Source: Sphingomonas sp. Leaf407 (GTDB lineage Bacteria; Pseudomonadota; Alphaproteobacteria; Sphingomonadales; Sphingomonadaceae). Taken from it: 64,000 bases of DNA. A model generated the notes under the pieces. It was not told the origin of the DNA. It did no database searches and saw only the letters and a list, made by a program, of their open reading frames with translations. The stretch spans positions 906,833-970,832 of the forward strand of contig NZ_LMQO01000001.1 of NCBI RefSeq assembly GCF_001425385.1, given 5' to 3'. This document shows, one piece after another, positions 37,630 through 48,296 of the stretch (the first letter of the stretch is position 1; each line of letters begins with the position of its first letter). The translations under genes and the position numbers were made by a program.

Positions 37630-40275
37630 TCACCCCGCGATCAGCCCCTTGATCGCGGCGATGGCGTCGTCCGCCTTCGACCCGTCGGGCCCGCCGCCCT
37701 GCGCCATGTCGGGGCGGCCGCCGCCGCCCTGTCCGCCGAGTGCCGCCACCGCCGCCTTGACCAGATCGACCGCGCTGATGCGGGCGGTGAGGTTGCTCGA
37801 CACGCCGACGCCGACCGAGGCGCGGCCGTCGTTGACCGCGACCAGCGCGACGACGCCCGAGGGCACGCGGGTGCGGGCTTCGTCGATCGTGCCGCGCAGC
37901 GCCTTCGCATCGAGGCCGTCGATGACTTGGCCGAGGAACGCGACGTCGCCGATCTGTTCGGGGCCGGCGGGCGCCGCGCCAGCGCCGCCGCCCATCGCCA
38001 GCGCCTTCTTGGCGTCGGCGAGTTCGCGTTCGAGGCGGCGGCGGTCCTCGACGAGTTGCGCGACGCGCGCGGGGACTTCGTCGGGGGTGGCCTTCAAGGC
38101 AGCGGCGGCTTCGCGCAGCTTCGCGTCGCGGTTGCCGAGCCACTGGCGCGCGGCTTCGCCGGTCAGCGCCTCGACGCGGCGGATGCCCGAGGACACCGCG
38201 CCTTCGGACACGATCTTGAAAACGCCGATTTCGCCCAATGCCTTGACGTGGGTGCCGCCGCACAGTTCGATCGAATAGGTGCCGTCGGCATCCTCGCCCA
38301 TCGCGACGACGCGGACTTCGTCGCCATATTTCTCGCCGAACAGCGCCATCGCGCCCATCGCGATCGCGTCGTCGGGGGTCATCAGCCGGGTGGTGACGCT
38401 ACCGTTGCCGCGCACCTGCGCATTGACATCGGTTTCGACCAGCGCGAGCGCGTCGGCGGCGATCGGCGAAGGCTGCGAAAAGTCGAAACGTAGGCGTTCG
38501 GGGGCGACCATCGACCCCTTCTGCGCGACATGGGTGCCGAGCCGCTGGCGCAGCGCCTCGTGCAGCAGGTGCGTCGCCGAGTGATTGGCGCGGATCGCGG
38601 CACGCCGCTGGGTGTCGATGGTCAGCGCGACGCTGTCGCCGAGCTTCACGCTGCCGGCGTCGATCGTCACGACATGGGCGTGGAGCTTGCCGAGCTGCTT
38701 GGCGGTGTCGGTGACGGTCGCCTGCAAGCCGGCGTCGGTGGTCATCGTGCCGGCATCGCCGACCTGACCGCCGCTTTCGGCATAGAACGGCGTCTGGTTG
38801 GTGAGGATCAGGACCTCGTCGCCCGCAGCCGCATGCTCGACACGTTCGCCGTCCTTGAGGATCGCGACGACCTGCCCCTCGCCCGCCTCGACCGAATAGC
38901 CGATGAATTCGGTGGGGCCGGCGGTTTCGAGCACGTCGAACCAGACTTCATCGGATGCCTTGGCTCCCGATCCCTTCCATGCGGCACGGGCGGCGCGCTT
39001 CTGTTCGGCCATCGCCGCGTCGAAGCCGGCACGATCGACCGCGAACCCTTGCGCGCGCAGCGCATCCTCGGTCAGATCATAGGGGAAGCCGAAGGTGTCG
39101 TAGAGCTTGAACGCGGTTTCGCCGGCCAGCGTCGCACCGGGCGCGAAGCCGGTGGTCACCTCGTCGAGCAGTTTCAGCCCCTTGTCGAGCGTGCGGCGGA
39201 ACTGGGTTTCCTCCTGGTTCAGCGTCGCTTCGATCAGCGGCTGCGCGCGGACCAGCTCGGGATAGGCCGCGCCCATTTCCGACACCAGCGACCCGACGAG
39301 GCGGTGCATCAACGGGTCCTTGGCGCCGAGCAGATGGGCATGGCGCATCGCGCGGCGCATGATGCGGCGGAGCACATAGCCCCGGCCATCGGCGGCGGGC
39401 AGGACGCCGTCGGCGATCAGGAAGCCCGAGGCGCGCAGGTGGTCAGCGATGACGCGGTGGCTGGCCTGGGTTGCCCCCTCGGCGCGGGTGCCGGTCAGCT
39501 CGCACGACGCGGCGATCAGCGCCTTGAACGTGTCGGTATCGTAATTGTCCGAGACGCCCTGCATGACGGCGGCGATGCGCTCAAGCCCCATGCCGGTGTC
39601 GATCGACTTCTTGGGCAGTTCGCCGATGATCTCGTTGGCGTCCTGCTCGAACTGCATGAACACGAGGTTCCAGATTTCGACGAAACGGTCGCCGTCCTCG
39701 TCGGGGCTGCCCGGAGGACCGCCGGGGATATGGTCGCCGTGATCGTAGAAGATTTCCGAACACGGGCCGCACGGGCCGCTGTCGCCCATCGCCCAGAAAT
39801 TATCCTTGGTCGGGATGCGGATGATGCGGTGATCGGGTAGCCCGGCGATCTTCTGCCACAGCGCGAAGGCTTCGTCGTCGGTGTGATAGACGGTGGCGGT
39901 CAGCTTGTCGGGCGACAGGCCCCAGTCGCGGGTCAGCAGCGTCCAGGCATTCAGGATCGCCTGTTCCTTGAAATAGTCGCCGAACGAGAAATTGCCGAGC
40001 ATCTCGAAGAAAGTGTGATGCCGCGCGGTATAGCCGACGTTGTCGAGGTCGTTGTGCTTGCCGCCGGCGCGGACGCATTTCTGCGACGAGGTGGCGGTGG
40101 TGTAGGGCCGGCTTTCGAGGCCGGTGAACACGTTCTTGAACGGCACCATGCCGGCGTTGACGAACATCAGCGTCGGATCGTTCTGCGGCACCAGCGGCGC
40201 CGAGGGCACGCGGGCATGGCCTTCGCTGGCAAAGAAGTCGAGGAACGAGCGGCGGACATCGTTGGTGGAGGTCAT
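37630..40275 (-). CDS. alaS: Alanine--tRNA ligase
   Basis: The 881-residue enzyme charges tRNA-Ala. The start at 40275 gives [20 protein letters not shown], the standard AlaRS N-terminus; the frame stays open 40 codons upstream without conservation. The class II aminoacylation domain is followed by the editing domain with HSATHLLH and CGGTHV (zinc site). A C-terminal C-Ala domain rich in Gly ([16 protein letters not shown]) completes it. It is divergent from the transporter gene. Confidence 0.98.
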   Translation of the reverse strand: MTSTNDVRRSFLDFFASEGHARVPSAPLVPQNDPTLMFVNAGMVPFKNVFTGLESRPYTTATSSQKCVRAGGKHNDLDNVGYTARHHTFFEMLGNFSFGDYFKEQAILNAWTLLTRDWGLSPDKLTATVYHTDDEAFALWQKIAGLPDHRIIRIPTKDNFWAMGDSGPCGPCSEIFYDHGDHIPGGPPGSPDEDGDRFVEIWNLVFMQFEQDANEIIGELPKKSIDTGMGLERIAAVMQGVSDNYDTDTFKALIAASCELTGTRAEGATQASHRVIADHLRASGFLIADGVLPAADGRGYVLRRIMRRAMRHAHLLGAKDPLMHRLVGSLVSEMGAAYPELVRAQPLIEATLNQEETQFRRTLDKGLKLLDEVTTGFAPGATLAGETAFKLYDTFGFPYDLTEDALRAQGFAVDRAGFDAAMAEQKRAARAAWKGSGAKASDEVWFDVLETAGPTEFIGYSVEAGEGQVVAILKDGERVEHAAAGDEVLILTNQTPFYAESGGQVGDAGTMTTDAGLQATVTDTAKQLGKLHAHVVTIDAGSVKLGDSVALTIDTQRRAAIRANHSATHLLHEALRQRLGTHVAQKGSMVAPERLRFDFSQPSPIAADALALVETDVNAQVRGNGSVTTRLMTPDDAIAMGAMALFGEKYGDEVRVVAMGEDADGTYSIELCGGTHVKALGEIGVFKIVSEGAVSSGIRRVEALTGEAARQWLGNRDAKLREAAAALKATPDEVPARVAQLVEDRRRLERELADAKKALAMGGGAGAAPAGPEQIGDVAFLGQVIDGLDAKALRGTIDEARTRVPSGVVALVAVNDGRASVGVGVSSNLTARISAVDLVKAAVAALGGQGGGGRPDMAQGGGPDGSKADDAIAAIKGLIAG

Positions 40276-40378
40276 GACCACGCTCGATACGCAGCGGCGG
40301 GCGACTTGCCAAGCGGGGGTTGACCTTGGAGCCGCAATCCCGTCCCTTTGCGCGCGACATCGACCGGGAAACCTTTGA

Positions 40379-41719
40379 ATGGCCAAGCGGCTCACGACCT
40401 ATATCCTCATCGCGCTGGTGGCGGGCCTCGTGCTCGGCTGGGCGCTGAACGCCGGGATCGACGACGGCGGCGGCGCGGGCAGCGCTCGGTTGAAGGAGAT
40501 CGCGGGCTATTTCTCGATCGTGACGACGCTGTTCCTGCGGCTCATCAAGATGATTATCGCGCCGCTGGTGTTCTCGACCTTGGTCGTCGGCATCGCGCAT
40601 ATGGGCGACAGTTCGGCGCTGGGCCGCGTGGGGCTGCGGTCGCTGACGTGGTTCATCGGTGCGAGCCTCGTGTCGCTGACGCTGGGCCTGTTGCTGGTCA
40701 ATCTGTTGCAGCCGGGCGTGGGACTGGGGTTGCCGTTGCCGCCGGTGGCGGCGGATGCCGGGGTGGCGAAGGCGGCGTTCAATCTCAAGGACTTCGTCGC
40801 ACATCTGGTGCCCGCGTCGAGCTTCGAGGCGATGGCGACCAACGAGATTTTGCAGATCGTCGTCTTTTCGGTGTTCGTCGGCGTCGCGCTGACGGCGGTG
40901 GGCGACAAGGGCGCGCCGCTGGTCCGCGCATTGGAGGGGCTGGTGGCGGTGATGCTCCAGATCACCGACTATGTGATGCGCGTCGCGCCGCTGGCGGTGT
41001 TCGCGGCGGTGGCGGGCACGCTGGCCGAGCGCGGGCCGGGGGTGATCGGCGACCTCGCCTATTTCATGGGCAGCTTCTACCTTGGCCTTGCGGTGTTGTG
41101 GGCGGCGCTGATCGGCGTCGCGTTCCTCATCATCGGGCCGCGCACGGGGATGTTGCTGCGCTATCTGCGCGATCCGATCCTGCTCGGCTTTTCGACCGCG
41201 TCGTCGGAGGCCGCCTATCCGCGTACGCTGGAGGCGCTCGACCGGTTCGGGGTGCCGCCGCGCATCGCCAGCTTCGTGCTGCCGCTGGGCTATTCGTTCA
41301 ACCTCGACGGGTCGATGATGTACATGACGTTCGCGTCGATCTTCATCGCGCAGGCCTATGGCATCGACCTGAGCTGGACGCAGATGATTACCATGCTGCT
41401 GGTGCTGATGGTGACGTCGAAGGGGATCGCCGGCGTGCCGCGCGCCAGCCTGGTGGTGATCGCCGCGACCCTGGGCATGTTCAATATCCCCGAGGCGGGG
41501 TTGCTGCTGATCCTCGCGGTCGATCACTTCCTCGACATGGGGCGCACCGCGACCAACGTGATCGGCAACGCGATCGCCGCCAGCGTCGTCGCGAAATGGG
41601 AGGGCGGGTTCGATAAGCCCGAGAGCGCGGTGATCGAGCCACTGCCGACCCCCTCGGGCCATCCGCGCACCGACGTGCCCGACAGCTTCCGCGACATCGG
41701 CGGGCCGACCGGCCACTGA
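40379..41719 (+). CDS. Dicarboxylate/amino acid:cation symporter (DAACS family)
   Basis: The 446-residue membrane protein has about eight helices and two re-entrant loops. The substrate-binding hallmarks are [13 protein letters not shown] (hairpin 1 serine-rich block), [13 protein letters not shown] (helix 7) and [15 protein letters not shown] (helix 8). Family members import glutamate, aspartate, succinate or neutral amino acids with Na+ or H+. It ends one base before kynA, so it is in the kynurenine operon. It may therefore import tryptophan or kynurenine, or a related metabolite. This is inference from position only. Confidence 0.9.
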   Translation: MAKRLTTYILIALVAGLVLGWALNAGIDDGGGAGSARLKEIAGYFSIVTTLFLRLIKMIIAPLVFSTLVVGIAHMGDSSALGRVGLRSLTWFIGASLVSLTLGLLLVNLLQPGVGLGLPLPPVAADAGVAKAAFNLKDFVAHLVPASSFEAMATNEILQIVVFSVFVGVALTAVGDKGAPLVRALEGLVAVMLQITDYVMRVAPLAVFAAVAGTLAERGPGVIGDLAYFMGSFYLGLAVLWAALIGVAFLIIGPRTGMLLRYLRDPILLGFSTASSEAAYPRTLEALDRFGVPPRIASFVLPLGYSFNLDGSMMYMTFASIFIAQAYGIDLSWTQMITMLLVLMVTSKGIAGVPRASLVVIAATLGMFNIPEAGLLLILAVDHFLDMGRTATNVIGNAIAASVVAKWEGGFDKPESAVIEPLPTPSGHPRTDVPDSFRDIGGPTGH

Positions 41720-41720
41720 G

Positions 41721-42545
41721 ATGGAGACGCGCGAAACCGACCGCCCTGCCCCGCCCCGGCAAGGCCCGACCTATTCGAGCTATCTGCGGCTCGACAAGGT
41801 GCTGGATGCGCAGGAGCCGCTGTCGGAAACGCATGACGAACTGCTGTTCATCGTTATCCATCAGACGTCCGAACTGTGGATCAAGCTGTGCCTGCACGAG
41901 CTGGAGGCGGCGCGGCAGGCGTTGATGCAGGACCGGCTGGGCGCGGCGTTCAAGATGATGGCGCGGGTGGCGCGGGTGCAGCAGCAGTTGATCCAGAGCT
42001 GGGACGTGCTGGCCACGATCACCCCGGCGGATTATTCGGCGATGCGCGGGCGACTGGGCGGCAGTTCGGGGTTCCAGTCGGTGCAGTACCGGCTGCTCGA
42101 ATATATGCTGGGGGCCAAGAACGCAGCGATGCTGGCGGCACATGACGGCGACGTCCCCGCGCAGGAGGTGTTGCGGGAGGCGCTCACGCGGACCAGCCTG
42201 TATGACGAGGCATTGCGGCTGCTCGCGCGGCGGGGGCTCGGGGTTCCGGCCGACCGGCTGGAGCGCGACTTCACCCTGCCCTATCAGGCATCGGCCGAGG
42301 TCGAGGCGGCGTGGGCGCAGGTCTATGGCCAGTCGGAACGCTATTGGGACCTGTACGAGCTGGCCGAGAAGCTGGTCGACCTCGAATACCGGGTGCAATT
42401 GTGGCGCTTCGGGCATTTGAAGACGATCGAGCGGATCATCGGCTTCAAGCGCGGCACCGGCGGGAGCGCGGGCGTCCCCTATCTGGCGAAGGTGGTCGGC
42501 GAGGTGTTTTTCCCCGAACTCTTGAGTGTCAGGCAGGCATTGTGA
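41721..42545 (+). CDS. kynA: Tryptophan 2,3-dioxygenase
   Basis: The 274-residue heme enzyme opens the indole ring of tryptophan to N-formylkynurenine. Family blocks [27 protein letters not shown] and [15 protein letters not shown] are all present, along with the C-terminal [13 protein letters not shown]. The length matches the family. It overlaps kynU by four bases (GTGA). The arylformamidase gene (kynB) that usually links the two steps is not in the window. Confidence 0.97.
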   Translation: METRETDRPAPPRQGPTYSSYLRLDKVLDAQEPLSETHDELLFIVIHQTSELWIKLCLHELEAARQALMQDRLGAAFKMMARVARVQQQLIQSWDVLATITPADYSAMRGRLGGSSGFQSVQYRLLEYMLGAKNAAMLAAHDGDVPAQEVLREALTRTSLYDEALRLLARRGLGVPADRLERDFTLPYQASAEVEAAWAQVYGQSERYWDLYELAEKLVDLEYRVQLWRFGHLKTIERIIGFKRGTGGSAGVPYLAKVVGEVFFPELLSVRQAL

Positions 42546-43765
42546 CCTACGACGATTTCCTTGCGCGCGATGCCGCCGATCCGTTGCGGGCGATGCGGGC
42601 GCGGTTCGCCCTTCCCGATGGGCTGGTGTATCTCAACGGCAATTCGCTCGGCGCGCTGCCCACCGCGACGCCGGAGCGGATGCAGGCAGTAGTGACGCGC
42701 GAATGGGGCGAAGGGCTGATCCGAAGCTGGAACAGCCACGACTGGATCGGCGCGGCGAAGCGGGTGGGGGCGAAGATCGCGCCGCTGATCGGCGCGAAGG
42801 CCGACGAGGTGCTGGTGGCCGATTCGACCTCGGTGAACCTCTACAAGCTGCTGGTCGCGGGACTGAAGGTGCAGGCCGGCCGCAACGTCATCCTGTCCGA
42901 ACCGGGCAATTTCCCGACCGACCTGTATGTTGCCGAAGGGGCGGCGTGGAGCGTGGGCGACGCCGAACTGCGCACCGTGCCGGCGGATCAGATCGTCGCG
43001 GCGATTGACGAGCGGGTCGCGGTGGTGATGCTGACCCATGTCCATTACAAGACCGGCCGGATGCTCGACATGGCGGCGATCACCGCCGCTGCGCAGGCCA
43101 AGGGCGCGCTGGTGCTGTGGGATCTGAGCCATAGCGTCGGCGGGGTGCCGGTCGATCTGAACGGGTGCAACGCCGATCTGGCCGTCGGGTGCGGCTATAA
43201 ATATCTGAACGGCGGACCCGGCGCGCCGGCGTTCCTGTATGTCGCTGGGCGGCATCAGGCGGCGTTGCAGTCGCCCTTGTCGGGGTGGATGGGGCATGCC
43301 GCGCCGTTCGCGTTCGACGACGACTATCGCCCGGCGGGCAACATCGGACGCTTCCAGTGCGGGACGCCGTCGATCCTCGGGCTGGCCGCGCTGGAGAGCG
43401 GGGTCGACGTGTTCGGCACGGTCGATTTCGCCGCGCTGGTCGCCAAATCGCGCGCGCTCGGCGATGCGTGTATCGAACTGGTCGAGGCGCGGTGCCCGGA
43501 ACTGGAGCTCGTGTCGCCGCGCGCGGCGGAGGCGCGGGGGAGCCATGTGTCGTTCCGGCATCCGGCCGCCTACGGTATCGCGCAGGCGTTGATCGCCGAA
43601 CAGGTGATCGTGGATTTCCGCGCGCCCGACGTGATCCGGCTGGGCTTCGCGCCGCTCTACAACAGTTTCGGCGACCTGTGGCGCGCGGTGGATGTGCTGG
43701 CGGCGATCATGGCCGAGCGGCGCTATGACGACCCGGCGTACCGGGTGCGCAACGCGGTGACGTGA
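42542..43765 (+). CDS. kynU: Kynureninase
   Basis: The 407-residue PLP enzyme cleaves kynurenine to anthranilate and alanine. The Schiff-base Lys lies in [12 protein letters not shown]. Other blocks are [11 protein letters not shown] near the N-terminus, [12 protein letters not shown] and [15 protein letters not shown]. The GTG start at 42542 overlaps the kynA stop. It follows the transporter and kynA in the apparent operon; DUF3072 is 52 bp downstream. Confidence 0.97.
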   Translation: MTYDDFLARDAADPLRAMRARFALPDGLVYLNGNSLGALPTATPERMQAVVTREWGEGLIRSWNSHDWIGAAKRVGAKIAPLIGAKADEVLVADSTSVNLYKLLVAGLKVQAGRNVILSEPGNFPTDLYVAEGAAWSVGDAELRTVPADQIVAAIDERVAVVMLTHVHYKTGRMLDMAAITAAAQAKGALVLWDLSHSVGGVPVDLNGCNADLAVGCGYKYLNGGPGAPAFLYVAGRHQAALQSPLSGWMGHAAPFAFDDDYRPAGNIGRFQCGTPSILGLAALESGVDVFGTVDFAALVAKSRALGDACIELVEARCPELELVSPRAAEARGSHVSFRHPAAYGIAQALIAEQVIVDFRAPDVIRLGFAPLYNSFGDLWRAVDVLAAIMAERRYDDPAYRVRNAVT

Positions 43766-43817
43766 CGGGAACGAAAACCGAACGTCCGGGGTTGGGCATG
43801 GCGAAAGGAACCTGCCC

Positions 43818-44039
43818 ATGTCCGAGCAACAGAACCCCAAGAGCGAACCCTTTTCGAACGCGGAAAAGGACCCCGACGACTGGACCACCGGTGACGAGGC
43901 GATGACCGGGGCGCAGGCGTCGTACCTGAAAACGCTGAGCGAGGAAGCCGGCGAGCCGTTCGATGATTCGCTGACCAAGGCCGATGCGTCGAAGCGGATC
44001 GATGCGTTGCAGGAGAAGACCGGGCGCGGGAAGGAATGA
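43818..44039 (+). CDS. DUF3072 family small acidic protein
   Basis: This 73-residue hydrophilic protein has the DUF3072 pattern: DPDDWTTGDEAMTGAQASYL, then LSEEAGEP and a helical end KADASKRIDALQEKTGRG. No signal or membrane segment is visible. The family is widespread in proteobacteria and actinobacteria and its function is unknown. A GGAAC lies seven bases before the ATG. It could be co-transcribed with kynU or have its own promoter in the 52-bp gap. Confidence 0.85.
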   Translation: MSEQQNPKSEPFSNAEKDPDDWTTGDEAMTGAQASYLKTLSEEAGEPFDDSLTKADASKRIDALQEKTGRGKE

Positions 44040-44055
44040 GGCTGGGTCGGTAGAG

Positions 44056-44238
44056 GAAGAAGAGTTCGCGCGGAGGCGCGGAGGCGCGGAGGGGTTGGAT
44101 ATGCGGCACCACCTTCGCGTTCGGGAGACACCAGCGCTCGCGGTTGCCGAAAATGACAGGCCGCTGGCGCAGGTGACGTGGCATCAAGCACAACCTCTCC
44201 GCGCCTCCGCGCCTTCGCGTGAACCAATTTTCTTCTGA
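44056..44238. repeat. CGCGGAGG inverted-repeat element
   Basis: TTCGCGCGGAGGCGCGG... (44065-44097) is matched by the inverted sequence CAACCTCTCCGCGCCTCCGC... (44191-44223). The outer ends GAAGAAGAG and TTTCTTC also pair. The element spans about 180 bp with a ~93-bp centre that has no convincing gene. Inside the arms a CGCGGAGG 8-mer is repeated in tandem. It looks like a MITE or REP-type element. It fills most of the 337-bp gap 44040-44376. Confidence 0.65.
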
Positions 44239-44261
44239 ACGCTCCGCCATCCGCCCCGAAC

Positions 44262-44344
44262 CGTTACCCCGGCGAAGGCCGAAGTCTCTCGCGGCTACCG
44301 TCGCATGCTTGCTCCATGAGATCCCAGCCTTCGCTGGGATGACG
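44262..44344. repeat. Degraded ATTCC-type palindromic doublet
   Basis: CGTTACCCCGGCGAAGGCCG (first unit) and GATCCCAGCCTTCGCTGGGAT plus GACG (second unit, in parts) are the two inverted halves. Their stems hold but the flanks have drifted from the copies at 8851, 49190 and 62681. It lies directly after the CGCGGAGG element. Confidence 0.7.
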
Positions 44345-44376
44345 TTTGTTGCAGGGTGGATGAATCAGGCTTTGAT

Positions 44377-45012
44377 CTACCGCCCCGCCTGCATCGCCAT
44401 CAGCCGGTCGAGCAACACCAGCCGCATCGCCAGATCTTCAAGATAGCTGGCATCGCGCCGGGTTCGCGCCAGTGACGCCAGCCATGCACGCTTCGCGCCG
44501 GGCAGGTCGCCGGTCTGCACCAGCGCCATGCCATAATAGAAATAGGGCGCGGGATGATCCGGGGCGAGCGTCAGCCCCCGATCGAACGCGAGGCGGGCGG
44601 CGGGTGACAGGACCCGGCCGCCGTCGTGCGCGAGGATCGCGCTGCCGAGCCGGGTCCACAGCCGCGCGCTCTGCGGTGCGCCTTGCAGGCCGCCGAGCAG
44701 CGCGCCGACCGCCGCCTCGTTCGCACCCGATTTGGCAAGGCCATCGGCGGCAACGGCATAGGCATAGTCGTAGGTGAAGCGGCCCCACATCGCGTCGCGC
44801 AGATCGTCGGCGGCGAGATCGTCGGGCAGGCGCGCGCGTGCCGTTTCGCGCGGGGCGCCGGCGAGCGACGGACGCCCCTGCCACGCATAGCCCGCCGCGC
44901 CCAGCATCAGCGCCGCGCCGACGAAGCTCCACAGCGGACGGCCGACGCGCAAAATGGCGAGGATGGCGAAGACGCCGCCGCCAAGCAGCGCAAGGATCAG
45001 CCAGCCGCTCAT
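44377..45012 (-). CDS. Short CcmI/CycH-like TPR membrane protein of the ccm operon
   Basis: The 211-residue protein overlaps ccmH by four bases (ATGA) and ends the ccm operon. Two N-terminal hydrophobic helices (about 3-45) are followed by a TPR-like region (about 95-200) with LAPDHPAPYFYYGMALVQTGD. Full CcmI proteins of about 370-410 residues combine membrane helices with a periplasmic TPR domain that holds apocytochrome c. This version is about half that size. The role in presenting apocytochrome to CcmF/CcmH is inferred from position and TPR content. Confidence 0.8.
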   Translation of the reverse strand: MSGWLILALLGGGVFAILAILRVGRPLWSFVGAALMLGAAGYAWQGRPSLAGAPRETARARLPDDLAADDLRDAMWGRFTYDYAYAVAADGLAKSGANEAAVGALLGGLQGAPQSARLWTRLGSAILAHDGGRVLSPAARLAFDRGLTLAPDHPAPYFYYGMALVQTGDLPGAKRAWLASLARTRRDASYLEDLAMRLVLLDRLMAMQAGR

Positions 45013-45413
45013 CGCCGCCGCCGGAAACTGCGCGAGGCGAGCCAGCCGCCGAGCGCCACCAGCAGCAGCGGCGCGATCCACAGCGGCCCGGTGGCGGACG
45101 ACAGCGGCGGGTCGTAGCTCACATAGTCGCCATAGCGCTCGATCAGCCAGTCGCGCACCGCGACCGGGCGGTCGCCCGCCGCGATGCGCCCACGGACCAG
45201 CGCGCGCATGTCGGCGGCCATGTCGGCATCGCTGTCGGCGATCGACTGGCCCTGACAGACGAGGCAGCGCAGCGTTTCCATCAGCGCCTTCGCCTCCGCC
45301 TCGCGCGCCGGATCGGGCAGTTGCGTGTCGGCGAGCGCGGGGGGCGGCACGCGCGACTGGGCGGCGGCGGGGCCGGCGATGAGCAGCGCGACGGGGGCGA
45401 GGAAGCGGATCAT
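45009..45413 (-). CDS. ccmH: Cytochrome c-type biogenesis protein CcmH
   Basis: The 134-residue protein has a signal peptide (about 1-19), the thiol motif LRCLVCQ (Cys50, Cys53) and a C-terminal membrane helix. CcmH reduces or docks the apocytochrome c CxxCH disulfide before heme attachment. It is the short form (also called CcmL/Ccl2), with the TPR part supplied by the next gene. Both ends overlap neighbours by four bases. Confidence 0.95.
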   Translation of the reverse strand: MIRFLAPVALLIAGPAAAQSRVPPPALADTQLPDPAREAEAKALMETLRCLVCQGQSIADSDADMAADMRALVRGRIAAGDRPVAVRDWLIERYGDYVSYDPPLSSATGPLWIAPLLLVALGGWLASRSFRRRR

Positions 45414-45934
45414 TCGGCTTCCTTCAGTTTCGCAAGCAGGACCGGTACATCCTCGTCGCGGATCGCGCCGATATGCTGATGGGCGATGCGCCCCTGCCCG
45501 TCGATCACGAAGGTTTCGGGGACGCCCGACGATCCGAGTGCGAGCTGGACCGCACTCGCCTTGTCGTCGCCGATCGCGGCATAGGGATCACCATAGTCGG
45601 CGAGGAAGCGGGCGATGTCGGCGGGCGTGTCGCGGATGGCGATAGCGTCGATCGTCGCCCCGGCGGCGCGCAGTTTCGCCAGTTGCGGGGCTTCGGCGGC
45701 GCAGGGCACGCACCAGCTTCCGAACACGTTGAGCAAGCGGGGCTTCCCCTGCAAACCGGTGTTCGACAGGCCGGGCTTGGCGGGAACGGCGGGGGCGAGG
45801 GTGAAGGCGGGCAAGGGCTTGCCGATCAGGCGCGAGCGGACCTGGCCCTGCGGTCCGTGCGGCAGCGCCCACGCGAACAGCGCGGCCAGCACGACGAACG
45901 CCAACAGCGGCACCCAAAGAATGCGGCGGGTCAT
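45410..45934 (-). CDS. ccmG: Thiol:disulfide interchange protein CcmG/DsbE
   Basis: The 174-residue membrane-anchored thioredoxin-fold protein has an N-terminal helix (about 5-24) and the active site WCVPC (Cys75, Cys78). The cis-Pro region GVPETFVID is typical. It keeps the apocytochrome c cysteines reduced in the periplasm. It overlaps ccmF and ccmH by four bases each. Confidence 0.96.
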   Translation of the reverse strand: MTRRILWVPLLAFVVLAALFAWALPHGPQGQVRSRLIGKPLPAFTLAPAVPAKPGLSNTGLQGKPRLLNVFGSWCVPCAAEAPQLAKLRAAGATIDAIAIRDTPADIARFLADYGDPYAAIGDDKASAVQLALGSSGVPETFVIDGQGRIAHQHIGAIRDEDVPVLLAKLKEAE

Positions 45935-47871
45935 GCGTAGCGCTCGCGCGGGACCGGGCGGCGGCGGCGACGGACGCGGCCGACCAGTGAGAGCAGCCCG
46001 CCCAATGCGATCAGCCCGCCGCCGGCCCAGATGAGCGTCACGAACGGCTTCCACCACAGCCGGAGCTGTCGCCGCCCCGCCCCGTCGCCGCGCCCCAGTA
46101 CGACATAGAGCTGGCCGTCGGCGAAGGTGGTGATCGCCGCCTCGCTCGTCTCGGTCGGGGGATTGGCGAAGAAGCGCTGTTCGGGGCGCAGCACGAACGG
46201 CGCCCCGTCCCCGCGCGTCGCGACCAGCCGCCCCTGCACCGCCGACCAGTTGGGGCCGACGACCGGCTTGATCCCGTCGAAGCGGACCGCGAACGGACCG
46301 ATCGCGGTGGTGGTGCCGGGGCTGGCGGCGACGAGGCGTTCGGCGGTGAACGCGCTGTCGGCGGCCATGCCGGCGAGCGAGACCGCGACGCCGAAATGCG
46401 CGACGACCATGCCCCAGGTGAACAGCGGCGTGCGCCACGGCGCGCGGGCGGCGATCGGCAGGATACTGGCGACGGCAAGGCCGGCGGCGAGCGACAGGCC
46501 GAGCACCGGCAGCACGCCGGCGTCGGTCAGCGCGATCAGGACGAGCAGCGCCAGCAGCGCGGCACCACCGGGCAGCGCCATCCGCCGGGCGACCGCGCGG
46601 CCCTTGTCGTGTCGCCAGCGGAGACTCGGGCCGAGCGCGGTGGCGGCGACCAGCGCCAGCGCGACCGGCCCCGCCGCCTTGTTGAAGAACGGCGGGCCGA
46701 CCGACAATTGCACGCCGAACGCCTGCGCCACCAGTGGATAGAGCGTCCCGATCAGCACGATGCCGAGGATGACCGACAGCAGCAGGTTGTTGAGGACGAG
46801 TGCGCCTTCGCGGCTGACGGGGTCGAACAGCGTCCCCTGCCGCACCGTGCCGATGCGTGCCCCGAACAGCGCGAGAGCGCCGCCGATATAAAGCAGCAGC
46901 AGCGCGAGGATGAAGCTGCCCCGGCTGGGGTCGACGGCAAAGGCGTGGACGCTGGTCAGGATGCCGGAGCGGACGAGGAAGGTGCCGACCATCGACATCG
47001 AGAAGGCGACGACCGCCAGCATGATCGTCCATGCGCGCAGGCCATCGCGAGTCGCCAGCACTGTCACCGAATGGAGCAGCGCGGTGGCGGCGAGCCATGG
47101 CATCAGCGAGGCGTTCTCGACCGGGTCCCAGAACCACCAGCCACCCCAGCCCAGTTCGTAATAGGCCCAGTAGCTGCCCGCGGTGATACCGATCGTCAGG
47201 AACACCCATGCGCCGAGCACCCACGGCCGCATCGCGCGCGCGAAATCGCGGCCGACGTCGCGCGTCACCAGCGCGCCGATCGCGAACGAGAAGGCGACCG
47301 ACAGCCCGACATAGCCGAGATAGAGCGTCGGCGGGTGGAAGGCGAGGCCGGGGTCCTGCAACAGCGGGTTGAGCCCCAGCCCCTCGGGCGCTGCGGGCGA
47401 CAGCCGGGCGAACGGGTTGGAGGCGAACAGCAGGAACGCATAGAAGCCGAGCGCGATCGCCGCCTGCCCCCCCAAGGTCGCGACATGGGTGCGGACCGCC
47501 AGCAGCCGTTCGAACAGCGCGATGCCGCCGCCCGCCAGCGCCAGCACCGTCACCCACAGCAGCATCGACCCTTCGTGATTGCCCCAGGTCGCGGCGATCT
47601 TGTAGAGCATCGGCTTGGCGGTGTGGCTGTTCTCGGCGACCAGCAGGACCGACAGGTCGGTGCGCGCGAAGACGGCGAGCAGCGCGGCGAAGGCGCCGGC
47701 GGCGAGCAGCGCCTGCACCATCGCCACCGGGCGGACGGCGGCGAGGAGTTGCGCCGCGATCGGTGGCGGATCGTCATGACGCGCCGATAGGCCGATCGCC
47801 GCCATCGCCAGTTGCAGCAGCGCCATCGCCGCCGCCAGCCACAGCGCGGCGAGGCCGGCCTCGGCGATCAT
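45931..47871 (-). CDS. ccmF: Cytochrome c heme lyase subunit CcmF
   Basis: The 646-residue polytopic protein joins heme to apocytochrome c together with CcmH and CcmI. It has about 14 hydrophobic helices. The heme-handling WWD domain is visible (GWGGWWFWDPVENASLMPW), as are conserved His residues in NEGS-type blocks (WGNHEGSMLLW). Length and layout match CcmF. Four-base overlaps join it to ccmE and ccmG. Confidence 0.97.
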   Translation of the reverse strand: MIAEAGLAALWLAAAMALLQLAMAAIGLSARHDDPPPIAAQLLAAVRPVAMVQALLAAGAFAALLAVFARTDLSVLLVAENSHTAKPMLYKIAATWGNHEGSMLLWVTVLALAGGGIALFERLLAVRTHVATLGGQAAIALGFYAFLLFASNPFARLSPAAPEGLGLNPLLQDPGLAFHPPTLYLGYVGLSVAFSFAIGALVTRDVGRDFARAMRPWVLGAWVFLTIGITAGSYWAYYELGWGGWWFWDPVENASLMPWLAATALLHSVTVLATRDGLRAWTIMLAVVAFSMSMVGTFLVRSGILTSVHAFAVDPSRGSFILALLLLYIGGALALFGARIGTVRQGTLFDPVSREGALVLNNLLLSVILGIVLIGTLYPLVAQAFGVQLSVGPPFFNKAAGPVALALVAATALGPSLRWRHDKGRAVARRMALPGGAALLALLVLIALTDAGVLPVLGLSLAAGLAVASILPIAARAPWRTPLFTWGMVVAHFGVAVSLAGMAADSAFTAERLVAASPGTTTAIGPFAVRFDGIKPVVGPNWSAVQGRLVATRGDGAPFVLRPEQRFFANPPTETSEAAITTFADGQLYVVLGRGDGAGRRQLRLWWKPFVTLIWAGGGLIALGGLLSLVGRVRRRRRPVPRERYA

Positions 47872-48296
47872 GGTTTCAGGCTCTCGGTCTTGTGCATCGT
47901 GCCGGCGGCTTGCGGCGGCATGTAGCGTTCGTCATGCTTGGCCAGCAGATTGTCGGCGACGAAACCGCCACCCTTCACGAAGCGCCCCTCGGCGACCACG
48001 CCCGATCCTTCGCGGAACAGGTCCGGTGCGATGCCGGCGAAGCGGACCGGGACCGATGCCGTGCCGTCGGTGACGGTGAAGGTGATCGTGACGCCGTCGG
48101 CGGCATGGGCGACCGATCCGGCGGCGACCATGCCGCCCAGCCGCACCGGCTTGTCGATCGGCGCGGCCTTCGCATCGGCGGGCGCGTAGAAGAACGCGGC
48201 TTCGTCACCCAGCGCCGACATGGCGAGCAGCACCGCGCCGACGACCGCGACGATAGCGAGGACGATCAGCATCAGCCGCTGATTCTTGGCCCTCAC
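47868..48296 (-). CDS. ccmE: Cytochrome c maturation protein CcmE
   Basis: The heme chaperone has 142 residues from the GTG at 48296, which overlaps the ccmD stop (GTGA). One N-terminal membrane helix precedes the OB-fold. The covalent heme site is His121 in LLAKHDERYMPP, with Tyr125 as the axial ligand. An earlier in-frame ATG at 48326 would start inside ccmD and is less likely. Confidence 0.95.
   Translation of the reverse strand: MRAKNQRLMLIVLAIVAVVGAVLLAMSALGDEAAFFYAPADAKAAPIDKPVRLGGMVAAGSVAHAADGVTITFTVTDGTASVPVRFAGIAPDLFREGSGVVAEGRFVKGGGFVADNLLAKHDERYMPPQAAGTMHKTESLKP

Noticed and set aside
44056..44238. A small RNA or short gene in the centre of the inverted element
   Set aside because: No promoter, conserved fold or convincing frame was seen; the arms better explain the structure.
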